Assembly: GCA_945876435.1 (NCBI GenBank)
Contig: CAMCOD010000003.1
Span: 1 to 64,000 of the forward strand
Source of the DNA: an uncultured Clostridia bacterium
GTDB taxonomy: Bacteria > Bacillota > Clostridia > Oscillospirales > Ruminococcaceae
Direction of reading: 5' to 3'
DNA: 64,000 nt
Below the pieces are notes generated by a model, which did not search any database, was not told where the DNA came from, and saw only the letters and a program-made list of their open reading frames with translations. Position 1 is the stretch's first letter, and the number at the start of each line of letters is the position of its first letter. The translations under genes were made by a program, and so were the position numbers. Positions 9,422 to 20,137 of this stretch are shown here, one piece after another.

Positions 9422-10087
9422 TTACTCAAAATACTCTTTTACTCTATCCCAAATTTCCTCGGAAATATCTTCTACCCCGCGCATTTTTCCATTCCGGCTG
9501 CAATGGACCATCTGCCAGCCAAATTTCTCCGCCGCGTAGAGAGCTGTCTCCCGGCAGCGGAGCAAATAAGTAAAGTTGGCCTCATGAATATCCTTTTTGC
9601 TTTCGTCGCCCTCATAGCGCTTGGCCAGTAAAGTCCGGGAAAGCTCCGGTTCCACATCCAGATACAGCACCTTGGTTGGACGAGGAAGGCCAACCTTTTC
9701 ATATTCCAGCTCTTCCAGCCAGTTCAAATAGCTGTCCCAGCGTTCCTTCGGTTCTTTGGTACACTGATGGACCATGTTAGAGGTGGTATAGCGGTCCGCT
9801 ACGATGGTATAGCCTTGCTCCCAGTATTTTCGATAAGCTTTTTGAAACGTGGCATAGCGATCCACCGTATAAAAGAGGGAGGCTGCATAGGCATTCACCT
9901 GATCGGCCTGTCCCAAATCTCCCCGCAGGTACATTTTTACCAGCGCGGAACTGTCATCCTCATAATTGGGGAAGGACACCTTTACCGCCGGCCTGTTCAG
10001 CCGCTCCAGCCGTTCCATCAGTTTTTGTGTCTGCGTGGCTTTACCGCTGCCGTCCAATCCCTCGATCACCAGCATGACCTGTTTCAT
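9422..10087 (-). CDS. Thymidylate kinase-like deoxynucleotide kinase
   Basis: VIEGLDGSGKATQ P-loop; DRY motif (VADRYTTSN). Confidence 0.85.
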   Translation of the reverse strand: MKQVMLVIEGLDGSGKATQTQKLMERLERLNRPAVKVSFPNYEDDSSALVKMYLRGDLGQADQVNAYAASLFYTVDRYATFQKAYRKYWEQGYTIVADRYTTSNMVHQCTKEPKERWDSYLNWLEELEYEKVGLPRPTKVLYLDVEPELSRTLLAKRYEGDESKKDIHEANFTYLLRCRETALYAAEKFGWQMVHCSRNGKMRGVEDISEEIWDRVKEYFE

Positions 10088-10111
10088 TGTTCCCCATCCT
10101 CTCCGCTTGGA

Positions 10112-10873
10112 TTACAGATTCTGAAAATACTCCCGGACCTGAGCCGCTTTGCCGCAGCACATTTTTCCTTCCGGGCAGGGACCGCTGACACAGCCTGGCC
10201 CGCAGTTGCGGAACAGGGTGGGAGAAACTTGTTTCACCAAGCGCAGCATTTCGGTAGCCACTTCCCGAATTTCCCACTGGGCACGGTTGCAACAGCGGAG
10301 ATGGAAGAAGTTATAGAGGCTTCTGGCATTCATCGTCACGATCATTTTGGTCTCGCAGGCATTGGGCAGAACAAAACGGGCGTCCTCAATGGCCTTTTTT
10401 TCTGCAGCGGAACGGGCAGCCTTCTCCGTCATCCCACTGGCCAGCATGGTTTCCATGTGTTTCGCCATCAGAATATCGGTCAACTGATGATAGGCCTGTT
10501 CCGCGTCAGCCATAGCCTGCTGGTAACGCTGGGCAGCTTCCGGGATCGCCGCGATCTCTGGCGGTGTCACATATTTCATGTCCGTTTCCACCACATAGCG
10601 CTGGCTCTGAACGCTGAAGGAGGCGATACGGTGTCTGGTGATCTGGGCCAGCAGGGAACGGCTGACACCCTCGATGCCGAAGGTGAACGTTACATGCTCA
10701 ATGGGACTTTGGTGACCCATATCAGTAAGTTTCTGCAGGAAAGCCTCTGTTTTTTCCGGGGTCAGGTTGTCCAGCAGGGTGGAAATATCAGAATTGCTGT
10801 AGCACAGCCGGGCTGCCGCCGCGATATACAGCTCCGGATTCGGCGAATGAGACAGCAAGGTTACGGTTGCCAT
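10112..10873 (-). CDS. thyX: Flavin-dependent thymidylate synthase ThyX
   Basis: RHRIASFSVQSQRYV ThyX motif; start at MATVTLL. Confidence 0.94.
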   Translation of the reverse strand: MATVTLLSHSPNPELYIAAAARLCYSNSDISTLLDNLTPEKTEAFLQKLTDMGHQSPIEHVTFTFGIEGVSRSLLAQITRHRIASFSVQSQRYVVETDMKYVTPPEIAAIPEAAQRYQQAMADAEQAYHQLTDILMAKHMETMLASGMTEKAARSAAEKKAIEDARFVLPNACETKMIVTMNARSLYNFFHLRCCNRAQWEIREVATEMLRLVKQVSPTLFRNCGPGCVSGPCPEGKMCCGKAAQVREYFQNL

Positions 10874-11000
10874 AGAAAAACCTCCTGTTGAAATGAACTT
10901 TTCTCTCGAAGGAGAACATACGAATATAGTATAGCATAAAACCATTGTTGTGTACACAAAAGCGGTCGCGAAAATATGGGTAAGCCACAGTTTTTTCAAA

Positions 11001-11038
11001 AAGAGGACCCTCTGTTTTTAAAACAGAGGGTCCTCTTT
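11001..11038. terminator. Bidirectional terminator hairpin
   Basis: AAGAGGACCCTCTGTTTT-T-AAAACAGAGGGTCCTCTT perfect palindrome. Confidence 0.75.
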
Positions 11039-11273
11039 AATCCATATAATCGCCGCAGTCATGCTGATTATACTGCTTTTTGATTCGAATCAGGATGGAA
11101 CCATCCTCCAGACGTTTTTCCTCCACGATTTGGTATTTCGTGTGATTCCGCTCCATCTGGGCCTTATATAAGGCATATTCTTCTACGGCACGGACGGCGT
11201 TCTCATGAGCAACGTCCTCCTTCAGCATAAAATGGATACACTGTTCCAAACAGGCAAATTGAATTCGTTTCAT
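11037..11273 (-). CDS. Small conserved-looking hypothetical protein
   Basis: 78 aa ORF with SD-like AAGGAGAATCCCG upstream, own terminator. Confidence 0.6.
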   Translation of the reverse strand: MKRIQFACLEQCIHFMLKEDVAHENAVRAVEEYALYKAQMERNHTKYQIVEEKRLEDGSILIRIKKQYNQHDCGDYMD

Positions 11274-11396
11274 CGGGATTCTCCTTTGAAGTTAATAGGT
11301 TTTGTTTTATTTTATCATATAAAAAACGCTGTTCTCAAAGGGATTTTCCCCATTATAACGCCATTTTTGTGAATTCTGCCGCAGCAATACCGGGAA

Positions 11397-12419
11397 CTAC
11401 TTTGTGAAAGATTTCAAATCCGCCACAAAGTTGTGGCACTGGTTCAGATCGGTAGCCCAACTGGTCACCATACGGACACAGCGGGAGCAATTTTCCATGT
11501 CCATATAATCCAGAACCATGTATTTCTCCTTAATTTTCTCCAAAACATCCATAGGGAAAATGGGGAAAATCTGATTGGAGGGACTGTCGCAAAGGAAGGA
11601 GTAACCCAACTGCCGGATCCCATCCCGGAGAACATCCATGCAGGTGTTAGCGTGCTGCGCCAGTTCCAAAAACAGGTTATCCCGGAAGAGTGTTTCGAAC
11701 TGTACACCCAGAACTTTGCCTTTGGCCAGCATTGCTCCCCGCTGCTTCATGTGACGGCGGAAATCTTCTTTCAGCTCATCCTTCACGATGACCATGGCTT
11801 CCCCCAGAAAGGCTCCGTTTTTGGTTCCGCCCACATAGAAAGCATCACAGAGTTTTGGGTAATCCTTCAGAGTCAGGTCGCTGCAAGCCAGCGCGGAGCC
11901 CATTCTCGCGCCGTCAATAAACAGGAGCAGATCATGCTCTTTGCAGTAGGCGTACAGCTCTTCCAGTTCTTTTTTGCTGTATACAGTGCCCAGCTCTGTG
12001 GTATTGGAGATATAAACCAGTTTGGGACGAGGGCAGTATTCCTCCAGATTCATTTTTATTGCGTGCTCCAGCTGCGCAATCGTCAGCTTGCCGTCTTCTG
12101 TCGGCTCCGTCAGGATCTTGTGTCCGGTCTCCTCAATGGAACCGCACTCATGGCCCTGGATGTGTCCCGTCTCCGCAGAGATCACCGCCTGAGTCGGGCG
12201 CAGAAAAGCAGCGATGGCCAAAGTGTTGGTTTGGGTTCCACCGGGAATAAAGTGGATGTCCACCTTCGCGCAGTCCATCTTTTCTTTCATGTAAGCAGCG
12301 GCCTGCCGGCAATGTTCATCCTCGCCGTAGCCGAGACACTGTTCCATATTGGTGTCTACCAAGGCTTGCAGCACCGCAGGATGGGCGGTTTCACTGTAAT
12401 CATTCAGAAAGCTATACAT
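11397..12419 (-). CDS. Threonine aldolase family (beta-eliminating lyase) protein
   Basis: FLNDYSETAHPAVLQAL...; FIDGARMGSAL; YVGGTKNGAFLGEA PLP-lysine motif. Confidence 0.93.
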   Translation of the reverse strand: MYSFLNDYSETAHPAVLQALVDTNMEQCLGYGEDEHCRQAAAYMKEKMDCAKVDIHFIPGGTQTNTLAIAAFLRPTQAVISAETGHIQGHECGSIEETGHKILTEPTEDGKLTIAQLEHAIKMNLEEYCPRPKLVYISNTTELGTVYSKKELEELYAYCKEHDLLLFIDGARMGSALACSDLTLKDYPKLCDAFYVGGTKNGAFLGEAMVIVKDELKEDFRRHMKQRGAMLAKGKVLGVQFETLFRDNLFLELAQHANTCMDVLRDGIRQLGYSFLCDSPSNQIFPIFPMDVLEKIKEKYMVLDYMDMENCSRCVRMVTSWATDLNQCHNFVADLKSFTK

Positions 12420-12745
12420 AAATGACCCTCTTTCCGCTGTATTTCAGCAGTTTTTTGCTATTTTTCACTATACGCTTTTCCACCTGCTGTGTCAAGATAC
12501 TTTAGCTCTGTAAAATATTAAACCATTTGTTAAATTCGAATACTTTTCGGTTATTTTTATTAAATCAGCTAAAAATTATTGAGTGATTCAGAGATTATTT
12601 ATGGGTTTCGTTGACACTTTCTCCTTTATCTCCTATAATAAAATTGTAAGATTTCGGATTTGTCTTTTCTTTCCGCAGCAAACTTTGTCCGTCGGAAAAA
12701 GACAGTCGTAAGATTCATAAGTGACAGAAAGGCTGGTAAGCTGAA

Positions 12746-14023
12746 ATGGAGAAAAACACAAAAAAAGCCACCCTGGACAGCGTCGTTATTGGTGCTGCCC
12801 TTTTCGCTATGTTTTTTGGCGCGGGAAACATGATTTTTCCGCCCTACCTGGGTTTGCAGGCCGGACGAGAGTGGCTCACCGCTTTCCTCGGTTACTACAT
12901 CGCTGACATTGGCCTGGCGTTGGTTGCCATGTTCGCTTTGATCCGCGTGCAGGGCCGGGAACCGATTCTCCGTCCTCTGGGTACAAAGATCAGTACATTA
13001 TTTATGTCCGCCATTGTCTTGTGCCTTGGCCCGTTTATCTGTATTCCCCGTACCGCCGCTACTACTTATGAATTATCCATTGTTCCCCTGTTCGAAAAAT
13101 TTAATATGCCGCTGTTTTTTGTCCTGTTTTTCGCACTGGTGCTGATTTTATCCATCAATGAATCTGCCGTAGTTGATATTGTGGGAAAGATCCTGACACC
13201 AGTGCTGTTTTTAGGACTCATATTCCTCATTGTTCTGGGTATTCTCTATCCTCTCGGCCCAACCGATACCGCTCCTGTGGTCGATTCGGTTGTCGCCACC
13301 GGCGTCCAATCCGGATATCAAACCATGGATGTTCTCGCTACTACCCTTTTCGGCGCCTTGATCCTGAACAGTGTGGCCAACAAGGGCCATACTCAGCCAA
13401 AACAGCAAATCCGTGTTGCCCTTGGCGCCAGCATTGTAGCGGGAATCGGTCTATTGATCGTATATCTTGGCCTGACCTATCTGGGCGCTACCGTATCGAC
13501 GGTTTATAACGCATCCATGGACCGGACCCAGCTATTGATTCTTCTGATTCAGGACCTGATGCCGGGACGTTTGGGTATTCTCTTCTTCGGAGTGGTGGTT
13601 TGTCTGGCCTGCCTGACTACCGCCATCGCTTTGACCAGCTCTGCCGCAGAATATTTCACGACTCTCTCCCGCGTGCGGCTCCAATATAAAGGCTTGGTCA
13701 CTTTGATTTGTGTATTCAGTGCCGTCATTTCCTGCGTGGGTACCGAAACCATCATTGCTTTGGCCTCTCCAATCCTCAGCATCGTGTATCCGCCGATTCT
13801 GGTTCTGGTATTTCTCAGTTTCCTTCGCAAATATGTAAACGCCTGGGGCTGCCGTTTGGGTGCCTTAACGGCAACCGCCTGCGGCATGATTGAGGTCCTT
13901 GCCAGCTTCGGTGTTTGCAGCAATTTCCTTACTTTGCTTCCTTTCGGCAGTATGGGCTTTGGTTGGTTATTGCCGGCCGTCGCCGCGATTATAATCGGCT
14001 GCCTCATTCCGGATAAAAAGTAA
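12746..14023 (+). CDS. brnQ: Branched-chain amino acid transport system II carrier protein
   Basis: VVIGAALFAMFFGAGNMIFPPYLG signature; 12-TM pattern. Confidence 0.93.
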   Translation: MEKNTKKATLDSVVIGAALFAMFFGAGNMIFPPYLGLQAGREWLTAFLGYYIADIGLALVAMFALIRVQGREPILRPLGTKISTLFMSAIVLCLGPFICIPRTAATTYELSIVPLFEKFNMPLFFVLFFALVLILSINESAVVDIVGKILTPVLFLGLIFLIVLGILYPLGPTDTAPVVDSVVATGVQSGYQTMDVLATTLFGALILNSVANKGHTQPKQQIRVALGASIVAGIGLLIVYLGLTYLGATVSTVYNASMDRTQLLILLIQDLMPGRLGILFFGVVVCLACLTTAIALTSSAAEYFTTLSRVRLQYKGLVTLICVFSAVISCVGTETIIALASPILSIVYPPILVLVFLSFLRKYVNAWGCRLGALTATACGMIEVLASFGVCSNFLTLLPFGSMGFGWLLPAVAAIIIGCLIPDKK

Positions 14024-14080
14024 GCTTTTGCAATTGTTTTGCTTGTTTTTCCTTATTTTGTCCAGCTGAAACAAAAGTCA

Positions 14081-14114
14081 AAAGCCCTGAGACGGACCGT
14101 CTCAGGGCTTTTAT
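14081..14114. terminator. Rho-independent terminator (convergent genes)
   Basis: AAAAGCCCTGAGACGGACCGTCTCAGGGCTTTT. Confidence 0.8.
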
Positions 14115-14144
14115 GATGAAACAACGATTTTCAAATGCTCTCAT

Positions 14145-15155
14145 TTAGAAAGCAATGGAGCGCTTTTTTGCCAGCCAGCTGAAGAAATGCCCTCCAACAT
14201 ATCCGGCAATCAAACCGCCAACGGCCCCCAGGGCCAAAGCCAGCACCACTTTTCCTGGAGGATTAAAGCCGAAGGGGGCAATCATGCCTGGGATTGGGGA
14301 AGCCGTGCCAGGCGCGTTATTCACAATACCCAATGCTGCCGCCGCTAAACCCGCAAAGCCGCCGCCAAAAAAGTTGGAGGCAAAAATCGGAATTGGATGC
14401 TTGGTAATGATATGCGCCTGCGTCAACGGCTCCATCATAACGGCAATCACATTGCTGCGGTCGCCATATTTCATCTTGTGGAAAACCATACCGTTGGTGA
14501 AGGAACCGCCAAAGCAGGCAATGGATGCGATGCCCATGGGCAGACCGGTCAATCCCAGCATAGCCGTCAAAGCCATGGAACTGAGCGGAGAGGTGCAGAT
14601 CATCTTCATCAAACCGCCCAGCAGGAAGCCCATGACCAATGGAGATTGATCCGCTGCAGCGGAAATTGTGCTGCCAATCAGGTTCAGTACCGAATTGACC
14701 GCCGGATCAACAGCGAAGGCGATCAGTCTCGCCAAAGGTGCCACAGTCAGCGCTCCCAGGATTACATCCAATCCAGTGGGCAGGTGTTTTTCAATCCACG
14801 GCGCAATCAAACCAATCAGATATCCTGCAATAAAACCAGGGAGAATACCATATCCGCCGCAGGCCAAACCGCCTACCAATGCAAATACCGGATTCACACC
14901 CATAGCCAGAGGCACCATAATTCCCGCAGCCACGCCGGCCAGACTGCCGGAGGTAGCGCCGACTTCCGCCAGAAATTGGATGCCCAGCAGATCACCGGTA
15001 ATATATTTGTGAACTGCTTCTACCAGGAAAGAAGCCACAGCCGCATTGGCCATGCCGGACATCGCTTCGGAACCCTTCGGAAACTTCATACTGAATAAAG
15101 AGAACAGCCCCAGCGTCAACAGGAGTAAGGCCATTCCGGATAAAATAGTCATCAT
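14145..15155 (-). CDS. PTS EIIC-type sugar transporter membrane protein
   Basis: Gly/Ala-rich multi-TM protein with conserved GSFTNGMVFHKMKYGD and ITKHPIPIFASNFFGGGFAGL. Confidence 0.75.
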   Translation of the reverse strand: MMTILSGMALLLLTLGLFSLFSMKFPKGSEAMSGMANAAVASFLVEAVHKYITGDLLGIQFLAEVGATSGSLAGVAAGIMVPLAMGVNPVFALVGGLACGGYGILPGFIAGYLIGLIAPWIEKHLPTGLDVILGALTVAPLARLIAFAVDPAVNSVLNLIGSTISAAADQSPLVMGFLLGGLMKMICTSPLSSMALTAMLGLTGLPMGIASIACFGGSFTNGMVFHKMKYGDRSNVIAVMMEPLTQAHIITKHPIPIFASNFFGGGFAGLAAAALGIVNNAPGTASPIPGMIAPFGFNPPGKVVLALALGAVGGLIAGYVGGHFFSWLAKKRSIAF

Positions 15156-15466
15156 AAAAAAACCTCCACATTATTATGTCTCATTACAGCTTTATTATAG
15201 GAGGCAGTTTCAGAAAAATACAAAAAACTACAACTTCCTTTTTCGGAAAAATACCAAAAGTTACAACTTTGTCAAAGTTCGTTATTCTCTCTTGCAAAAA
15301 CAAACAAATTGCACAAGGATTTTCCCGATTTTTTCGGGAACATTTTTCATTTTTCCGGTTTTTTTGCAATTTTCACACTTTAAATATACAAAAATATTGA
15401 TTGGCCTATCTCTTTTGAAGTTTTCTGTAACAAAAAAGCCCGCCGAACGGATTCGGCGGGCAGCGT

Positions 15467-16219
15467 TTATTCTGGTTTTACCGCTCTGGTTGCCCAGAAG
15501 CTTTCTATTCCATATTCATGGAGGCGACCCTGTCCATTGGTATCCCCGTAGACTGCCGTCAGACGGAAGCCTGCCTGAAGCTGGCCGCCGATCTGCTCCC
15601 CGATGGTGTGGGAAAACTGGATTCCCCAATCCAAGCGGAGGGACTCCTCATACAGTGCCGGATCCTTCAATGGATTAAATGGCAGTTTATAACGCAGTTG
15701 ACTTTCGCTGTCATCATAAACATAGTTGATCCCCGCATCCAACCCAGCCAGAAGAATCCCGCCCGGTTTCAGCACCCGGTAACACTCCTTCCAAATTGGA
15801 AGAACATTCTCCACATAACAGTTGGACACTGGATGGAAGATCAAATCAAAACTCTCATCTTCAAAGGGCAGAGGACTGCTCATATCCGCCCGAACGGTTT
15901 CAATGGTGTAACCTTCCCGCTCCGCTACCTTTCTCTCACTTTCCAGTTGGGCAGAAGAGTAGTCCAAAACGGTACATTTGGCTCCCAGCACAGAAAAGAT
16001 AGGCATCTGTTGTCCGCCTCCAGAGGCGAGACCCAGGATTTTTGCCCCATTTAATTCACAAAACCAATCCTTCGGAACAGCCTTTGTCGGCGTCAGCAGC
16101 ACAGACCAATCCCCTGCTTTGGCTTTTTCCACCGTCTCATGATCAATGGCCTGCCCCCATTTCCAGCCTTCACGGCACCAACGGTCAATACTTTGGGCGT
16201 TAACATCCGTGTACTTCAT
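15467..16219 (-). CDS. Class I SAM-dependent methyltransferase
   Basis: GAKILGLASGGGQQMPIFSVLGAKCTVLDYS motif I; LKPGGILLAG. Confidence 0.9.
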   Translation of the reverse strand: MKYTDVNAQSIDRWCREGWKWGQAIDHETVEKAKAGDWSVLLTPTKAVPKDWFCELNGAKILGLASGGGQQMPIFSVLGAKCTVLDYSSAQLESERKVAEREGYTIETVRADMSSPLPFEDESFDLIFHPVSNCYVENVLPIWKECYRVLKPGGILLAGLDAGINYVYDDSESQLRYKLPFNPLKDPALYEESLRLDWGIQFSHTIGEQIGGQLQAGFRLTAVYGDTNGQGRLHEYGIESFWATRAVKPE

Positions 16220-16231
16220 TTCTTTCCCCCC

Positions 16232-17080
16232 TTAATTATTGCAGGCAAAAGCCAGTGCATGCAGAAAATATTTCAAAGAGACTTTCCCTCGGGTTTCTGA
16301 TTTTCCCCGGATAAAATCCATTTCCTTCCGAAGCTGCTCAAAGGTATACAGGCTGGCCAGACTCTGAAAAACATCACTGTCATAGCTTTCCAGGCCTAAA
16401 TGAGCCAGATTGCTGAGCCCTGCCGCTGCTGCGCGGCGAAGCCTTTGTTCCATTGCTTTGGGATTTCCCGGGCTGAAACGGCTGCACAGCTCCGAAACGG
16501 TAACGCGTCCGGCCTCTCCCTCATTTTCGACCAAATATTCCACCAAGGAAATGATGTCGCTGCTTCCGCTCTCTCCGAGAATCCCCAGAGTCTGCAAGAT
16601 GGAACGCAGCCGCTTCCCATAGGGCTTTTCATCCCGAACAGCCGGCTGCTCCTGCGCGACCGCCGCCCCGGTACCTCCCAGCAAAGACTGAACCTGATGA
16701 AACGTACGTTTCATGTTCAGGTTCTCGATCACGCCGGACAGCACCCGTTCCACCTCCACACCGTTAACCGGTTTTTGAATAAAGAAAGTAATGCCGCTTT
16801 CATAGGCCTGTGAAACCATAGCCTTATTGTCCACTTGCGACAGCATGATAAAACAGATATCCGGGTATTTTTCCCTCGCCTTTTCTACAAATGTGATTCC
16901 ATCCATCAAGGGCATCAGCAGATCCACAATGCAAATATCCGGTGTCACATAGTCCAAATCCTCCAACGCATCCAATCCGTTGCCGGCAACCCCGCAGATC
17001 TCCCCCAGATTCTTCTTTTCAATCAAAATTTTTAAAATCCGGCAGACATTTTCATCATCGTCGATGAGATAAATTTTCAT
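16232..17080 (-). CDS. Response regulator with YcbB-like C-terminal domain
   Basis: N-terminal receiver (DDDEN...DLLMPLMDG...QKP); C-terminal YcbB-like region. Confidence 0.85.
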   Translation of the reverse strand: MKIYLIDDDENVCRILKILIEKKNLGEICGVAGNGLDALEDLDYVTPDICIVDLLMPLMDGITFVEKAREKYPDICFIMLSQVDNKAMVSQAYESGITFFIQKPVNGVEVERVLSGVIENLNMKRTFHQVQSLLGGTGAAVAQEQPAVRDEKPYGKRLRSILQTLGILGESGSSDIISLVEYLVENEGEAGRVTVSELCSRFSPGNPKAMEQRLRRAAAAGLSNLAHLGLESYDSDVFQSLASLYTFEQLRKEMDFIRGKSETRGKVSLKYFLHALAFACNN

Positions 17081-17082
17081 TT

Positions 17083-18375
17083 TTATACCTCCAAACGCTT
17101 TGCCGGGATTTGAATAATAAATTCCGTATGACCATCGTCAGACTGAACCGAAATGCTTCCCCCCAGCTCCTGCGTTACCATATCCTGTACCAGCGCCAAA
17201 CCCAATCCACGGTTTACTTCGCCTGTTTCCTCGCTGAATTTTGTCGAAAAACTCGGCAAAAAAATAGCATCCAGGTATTCCTTTTCAATTCCGCCGCAAT
17301 CATCCTTCACAGAAAAACAAATTTGTTCGCCTGTTTTATCAACCTCCAGCTCCAGATGAGCACAACCCTGCTCCAATGCCTCCAAGGCATTGGTCATCAG
17401 ATTCCGCAGAATGGACATCAAATAATAGTGTTTATCCGTGTAGAAATCATATCGGCAAGACAGCTCCAGCTTTACTTCTTTTCCTTGCGTCTGTGCCAAA
17501 TGGACACAACTTTCTTTTAAAATATCCAGAATATCGCCGATCCACATTCCTTTTTCTTCTACATCTTTGTTCAAGGCTTCCGATAGTCCCTTCATGATCA
17601 GGCGATATTCTTTTTTGATCTCGTGAACATCCTTCGCAACTGTCAAAGCCCTTTGGGCCAGCGGAGAATTTTCCTCCTTCAGCTGGTGGTAAAGCTGGTA
17701 GGAAACGGTCATGGTATCTTCGATGGCAACCGTGTTCTTCTCCATCCAGATCAGCTCTCCCTTCATGCGGGAAATCAACAAAAGCAGCTTCTTATAGCGC
17801 TCCCGTTCATCCTGCTGCAGGCTCAATTCGCCGTACAGAGACAAACCGCCCAGCAGCGCCGCCGCCAGAACGGACCGTCCAAGGGCAATAATTGCGATCT
17901 GCGCCAGAATTTGCCCGTTGAAAGGGTCGATCCCAGGCCGGACCAGTAATTCTCCCACATTGGAGAGCAGATCAATACCCGCCAGAAAGGGAAAATTACG
18001 CCAGTCAAAGTGATGAAAGTCTACTTTTTTCGTCAGCTGCCAGAAGAGCAGACCGTAAATCAAATAAAACACCGTCTCCGGCGCATAAGCAGCTAACGCC
18101 TGGTCAAGAGGCACCTGCCGCAGCAGTTCCGCAGCCGTCCGAAACAGCAATATCCCCGGCGCAACCAGAAGGGTGGTTCTGATAACCTGAAAATCTTCAA
18201 TTAAGAAATAAAACAGAGGAAAAAGAATAACTGCCAGCGAAATTTTAAATTCGCTGACAAACAAATTAACATTCAGCTGTGCCGCCAACACCACCAACAG
18301 GCTGCAAAGCACCGTCATATTTCCCTGGGAGATCTGCTTTTGCTTTTTCACTGTTCCACTCTCTCCTTGTTCCAT
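17083..18375 (-). CDS. Sensor histidine kinase (YcbA-like)
   Basis: HATPase motifs NLMTNALEAL, DDCGGI, GLGLALVQDMV; N-terminal TM helices; adjacent response regulator. Confidence 0.85.
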   Translation of the reverse strand: MEQGESGTVKKQKQISQGNMTVLCSLLVVLAAQLNVNLFVSEFKISLAVILFPLFYFLIEDFQVIRTTLLVAPGILLFRTAAELLRQVPLDQALAAYAPETVFYLIYGLLFWQLTKKVDFHHFDWRNFPFLAGIDLLSNVGELLVRPGIDPFNGQILAQIAIIALGRSVLAAALLGGLSLYGELSLQQDERERYKKLLLLISRMKGELIWMEKNTVAIEDTMTVSYQLYHQLKEENSPLAQRALTVAKDVHEIKKEYRLIMKGLSEALNKDVEEKGMWIGDILDILKESCVHLAQTQGKEVKLELSCRYDFYTDKHYYLMSILRNLMTNALEALEQGCAHLELEVDKTGEQICFSVKDDCGGIEKEYLDAIFLPSFSTKFSEETGEVNRGLGLALVQDMVTQELGGSISVQSDDGHTEFIIQIPAKRLEV

Positions 18376-18438
18376 TGTTTGGTCCGTTAAAAACCAAGGA
18401 ATACTATCATCCTGCCACAGCCGCAGGAAAATGTCAAT

Positions 18439-18467
18439 AAAAAAGCCCTCTGTTTCAGAGGGCTTTT
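18439..18467. terminator. Rho-independent terminator
   Basis: AAAAGCCCTCTGTTTCAGAGGGCTTTTTG. Confidence 0.75.
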
Positions 18468-18517
18468 TGTTTCACAATGAAACTTTTTATAATTTGGGAA
18501 ATCCGCTGCGCTTCCGA

Positions 18518-19810
18518 TCAATCCTTAAGAGCAGAAAAATGGGATTCATCCACTTTATATTTCAGAGTTTCCGGCAGGGAAATCAGCAAAGGCAAGCGAA
18601 TAATCCCTTCGCAGGCGATATAAAGAATGAAAACCCACTGCGGACCCAAGTTGTCATAAACCATACCGGCGATCGCTGCAACAAAAGCAGAAAATACAGA
18701 CCCTACCAAGCTGTTGACCCCTGACCAGCGGCCCCGTGCCCATGAGGGCACCAGCTCATGCTGGATAGAACCGGCGAGAACGGTGCCGATTTCCTGGAAA
18801 CCGGCAAGAATACCAACGAGAATAAGGGTTAGGTTGTTCTGCGCGGTGATCAGAAGAAGCAGTCCGCTGAGATACAAACAAATCGTGGCAGCCAGCATTT
18901 TCTTGCGTCCAATCCGATCCGATAAAACGCCGAAGAAATAGCCGCAAGCCACAGAAGTAAGCGCGGTCGCTGTTGTCATTGCCGCTAAGGTGGCAGCGTC
19001 AGCCCCCTTCACTTCGGCGGCAAAAAGCTGGAGATAAGGGATGATCATGGCAACAGGCATACGCCCCACGCCAACCATCATGATCCATTTCATACAGTTC
19101 TTATCCGCTTTTACCATTGTGACAGCATCCTTGATAACATTGCGTCTTCCCCTTGAAGCGCTGCCCCAGTTTTTTACGTTTAATTTAAAGAGAACCACAA
19201 GCAGGGAAAGCGCCGTAAGAATCAAGGTAAAGAAGAACAGGGGACGAATCTGTTCTGGATCTGTCGGTGTTCCATTGACCTTCATCACATTGACCAGGAA
19301 CCAACCGGAGAACAGCGGACCAACCATCCCCAAAACACCGGCAGCCAGCGTTTCACAGATCAGCATACCTTTTGCCCGGTCGCAGTTGGCCAGACAGTTC
19401 CCGCAAATATTGGAACAGCTCTGTCCACCCAGCGTGGAACCCATCTGATGGAGGAACATTCCCAGCGCGGCAACCTGCCACACTTTTGCACCTGCAAAGG
19501 CTATGTAGCCGCCAATAAGAACACAGATGCCCAAAATGTACATTTTTTTCGGGCCATGACGGTCAATATGCTGACCCAGAACTGGGCCTAAAAGACCTGC
19601 AACGATCAAACCGGCTGAAGTGACCAAACCCAGCTGCGTCTTATTGGCGCCCAATAAAATAACAAACAGCGACAAATAGGGCAAAACCATTTTATAACCC
19701 AGACGTTCCAGAGAGCTTCGCACGACAGTTACCCTCCAGGCTTTTTGCTGCGCTTTCCAGAACGTGAAGATATTCAGTTCAGATGATGGACTGTTTTCAT
19801 TGGATGACAT
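18518..19810 (-). CDS. MFS transporter
   Basis: 12-TM, GPVLGQHIDRHGPKKMY and GVLSDRIGRKKML motifs. Confidence 0.9.
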   Translation of the reverse strand: MSSNENSPSSELNIFTFWKAQQKAWRVTVVRSSLERLGYKMVLPYLSLFVILLGANKTQLGLVTSAGLIVAGLLGPVLGQHIDRHGPKKMYILGICVLIGGYIAFAGAKVWQVAALGMFLHQMGSTLGGQSCSNICGNCLANCDRAKGMLICETLAAGVLGMVGPLFSGWFLVNVMKVNGTPTDPEQIRPLFFFTLILTALSLLVVLFKLNVKNWGSASRGRRNVIKDAVTMVKADKNCMKWIMMVGVGRMPVAMIIPYLQLFAAEVKGADAATLAAMTTATALTSVACGYFFGVLSDRIGRKKMLAATICLYLSGLLLLITAQNNLTLILVGILAGFQEIGTVLAGSIQHELVPSWARGRWSGVNSLVGSVFSAFVAAIAGMVYDNLGPQWVFILYIACEGIIRLPLLISLPETLKYKVDESHFSALKD

Positions 19811-20137
19811 CGTATTGATTCCCCTTTCTCAAGAATCCTTTTCTTACTGCAAAAATAGAACAGCTCTATTCTATAGCGATTCTCTGTCAGCGTCAAACCA
19901 AAATTTGCCTGAAAAGCCGAAACAAGTCTATGACATGACGTAAAAGGCATACCATTCTTTTTATTTTATTTTCTGATCATTTAATTTCTTCCCGATTTTG
20001 CATGATTTCCGTTTTTATTTTCCAATAGAAAGGCAATTATTTCGTTGTTTTTTATAAAAATATCCACCAGAAAAGTGAATAATAACAAAACATGCGCTAT
20101 TTTTAATACGACCTTTCATTTTATTCCGCTTAACAAC

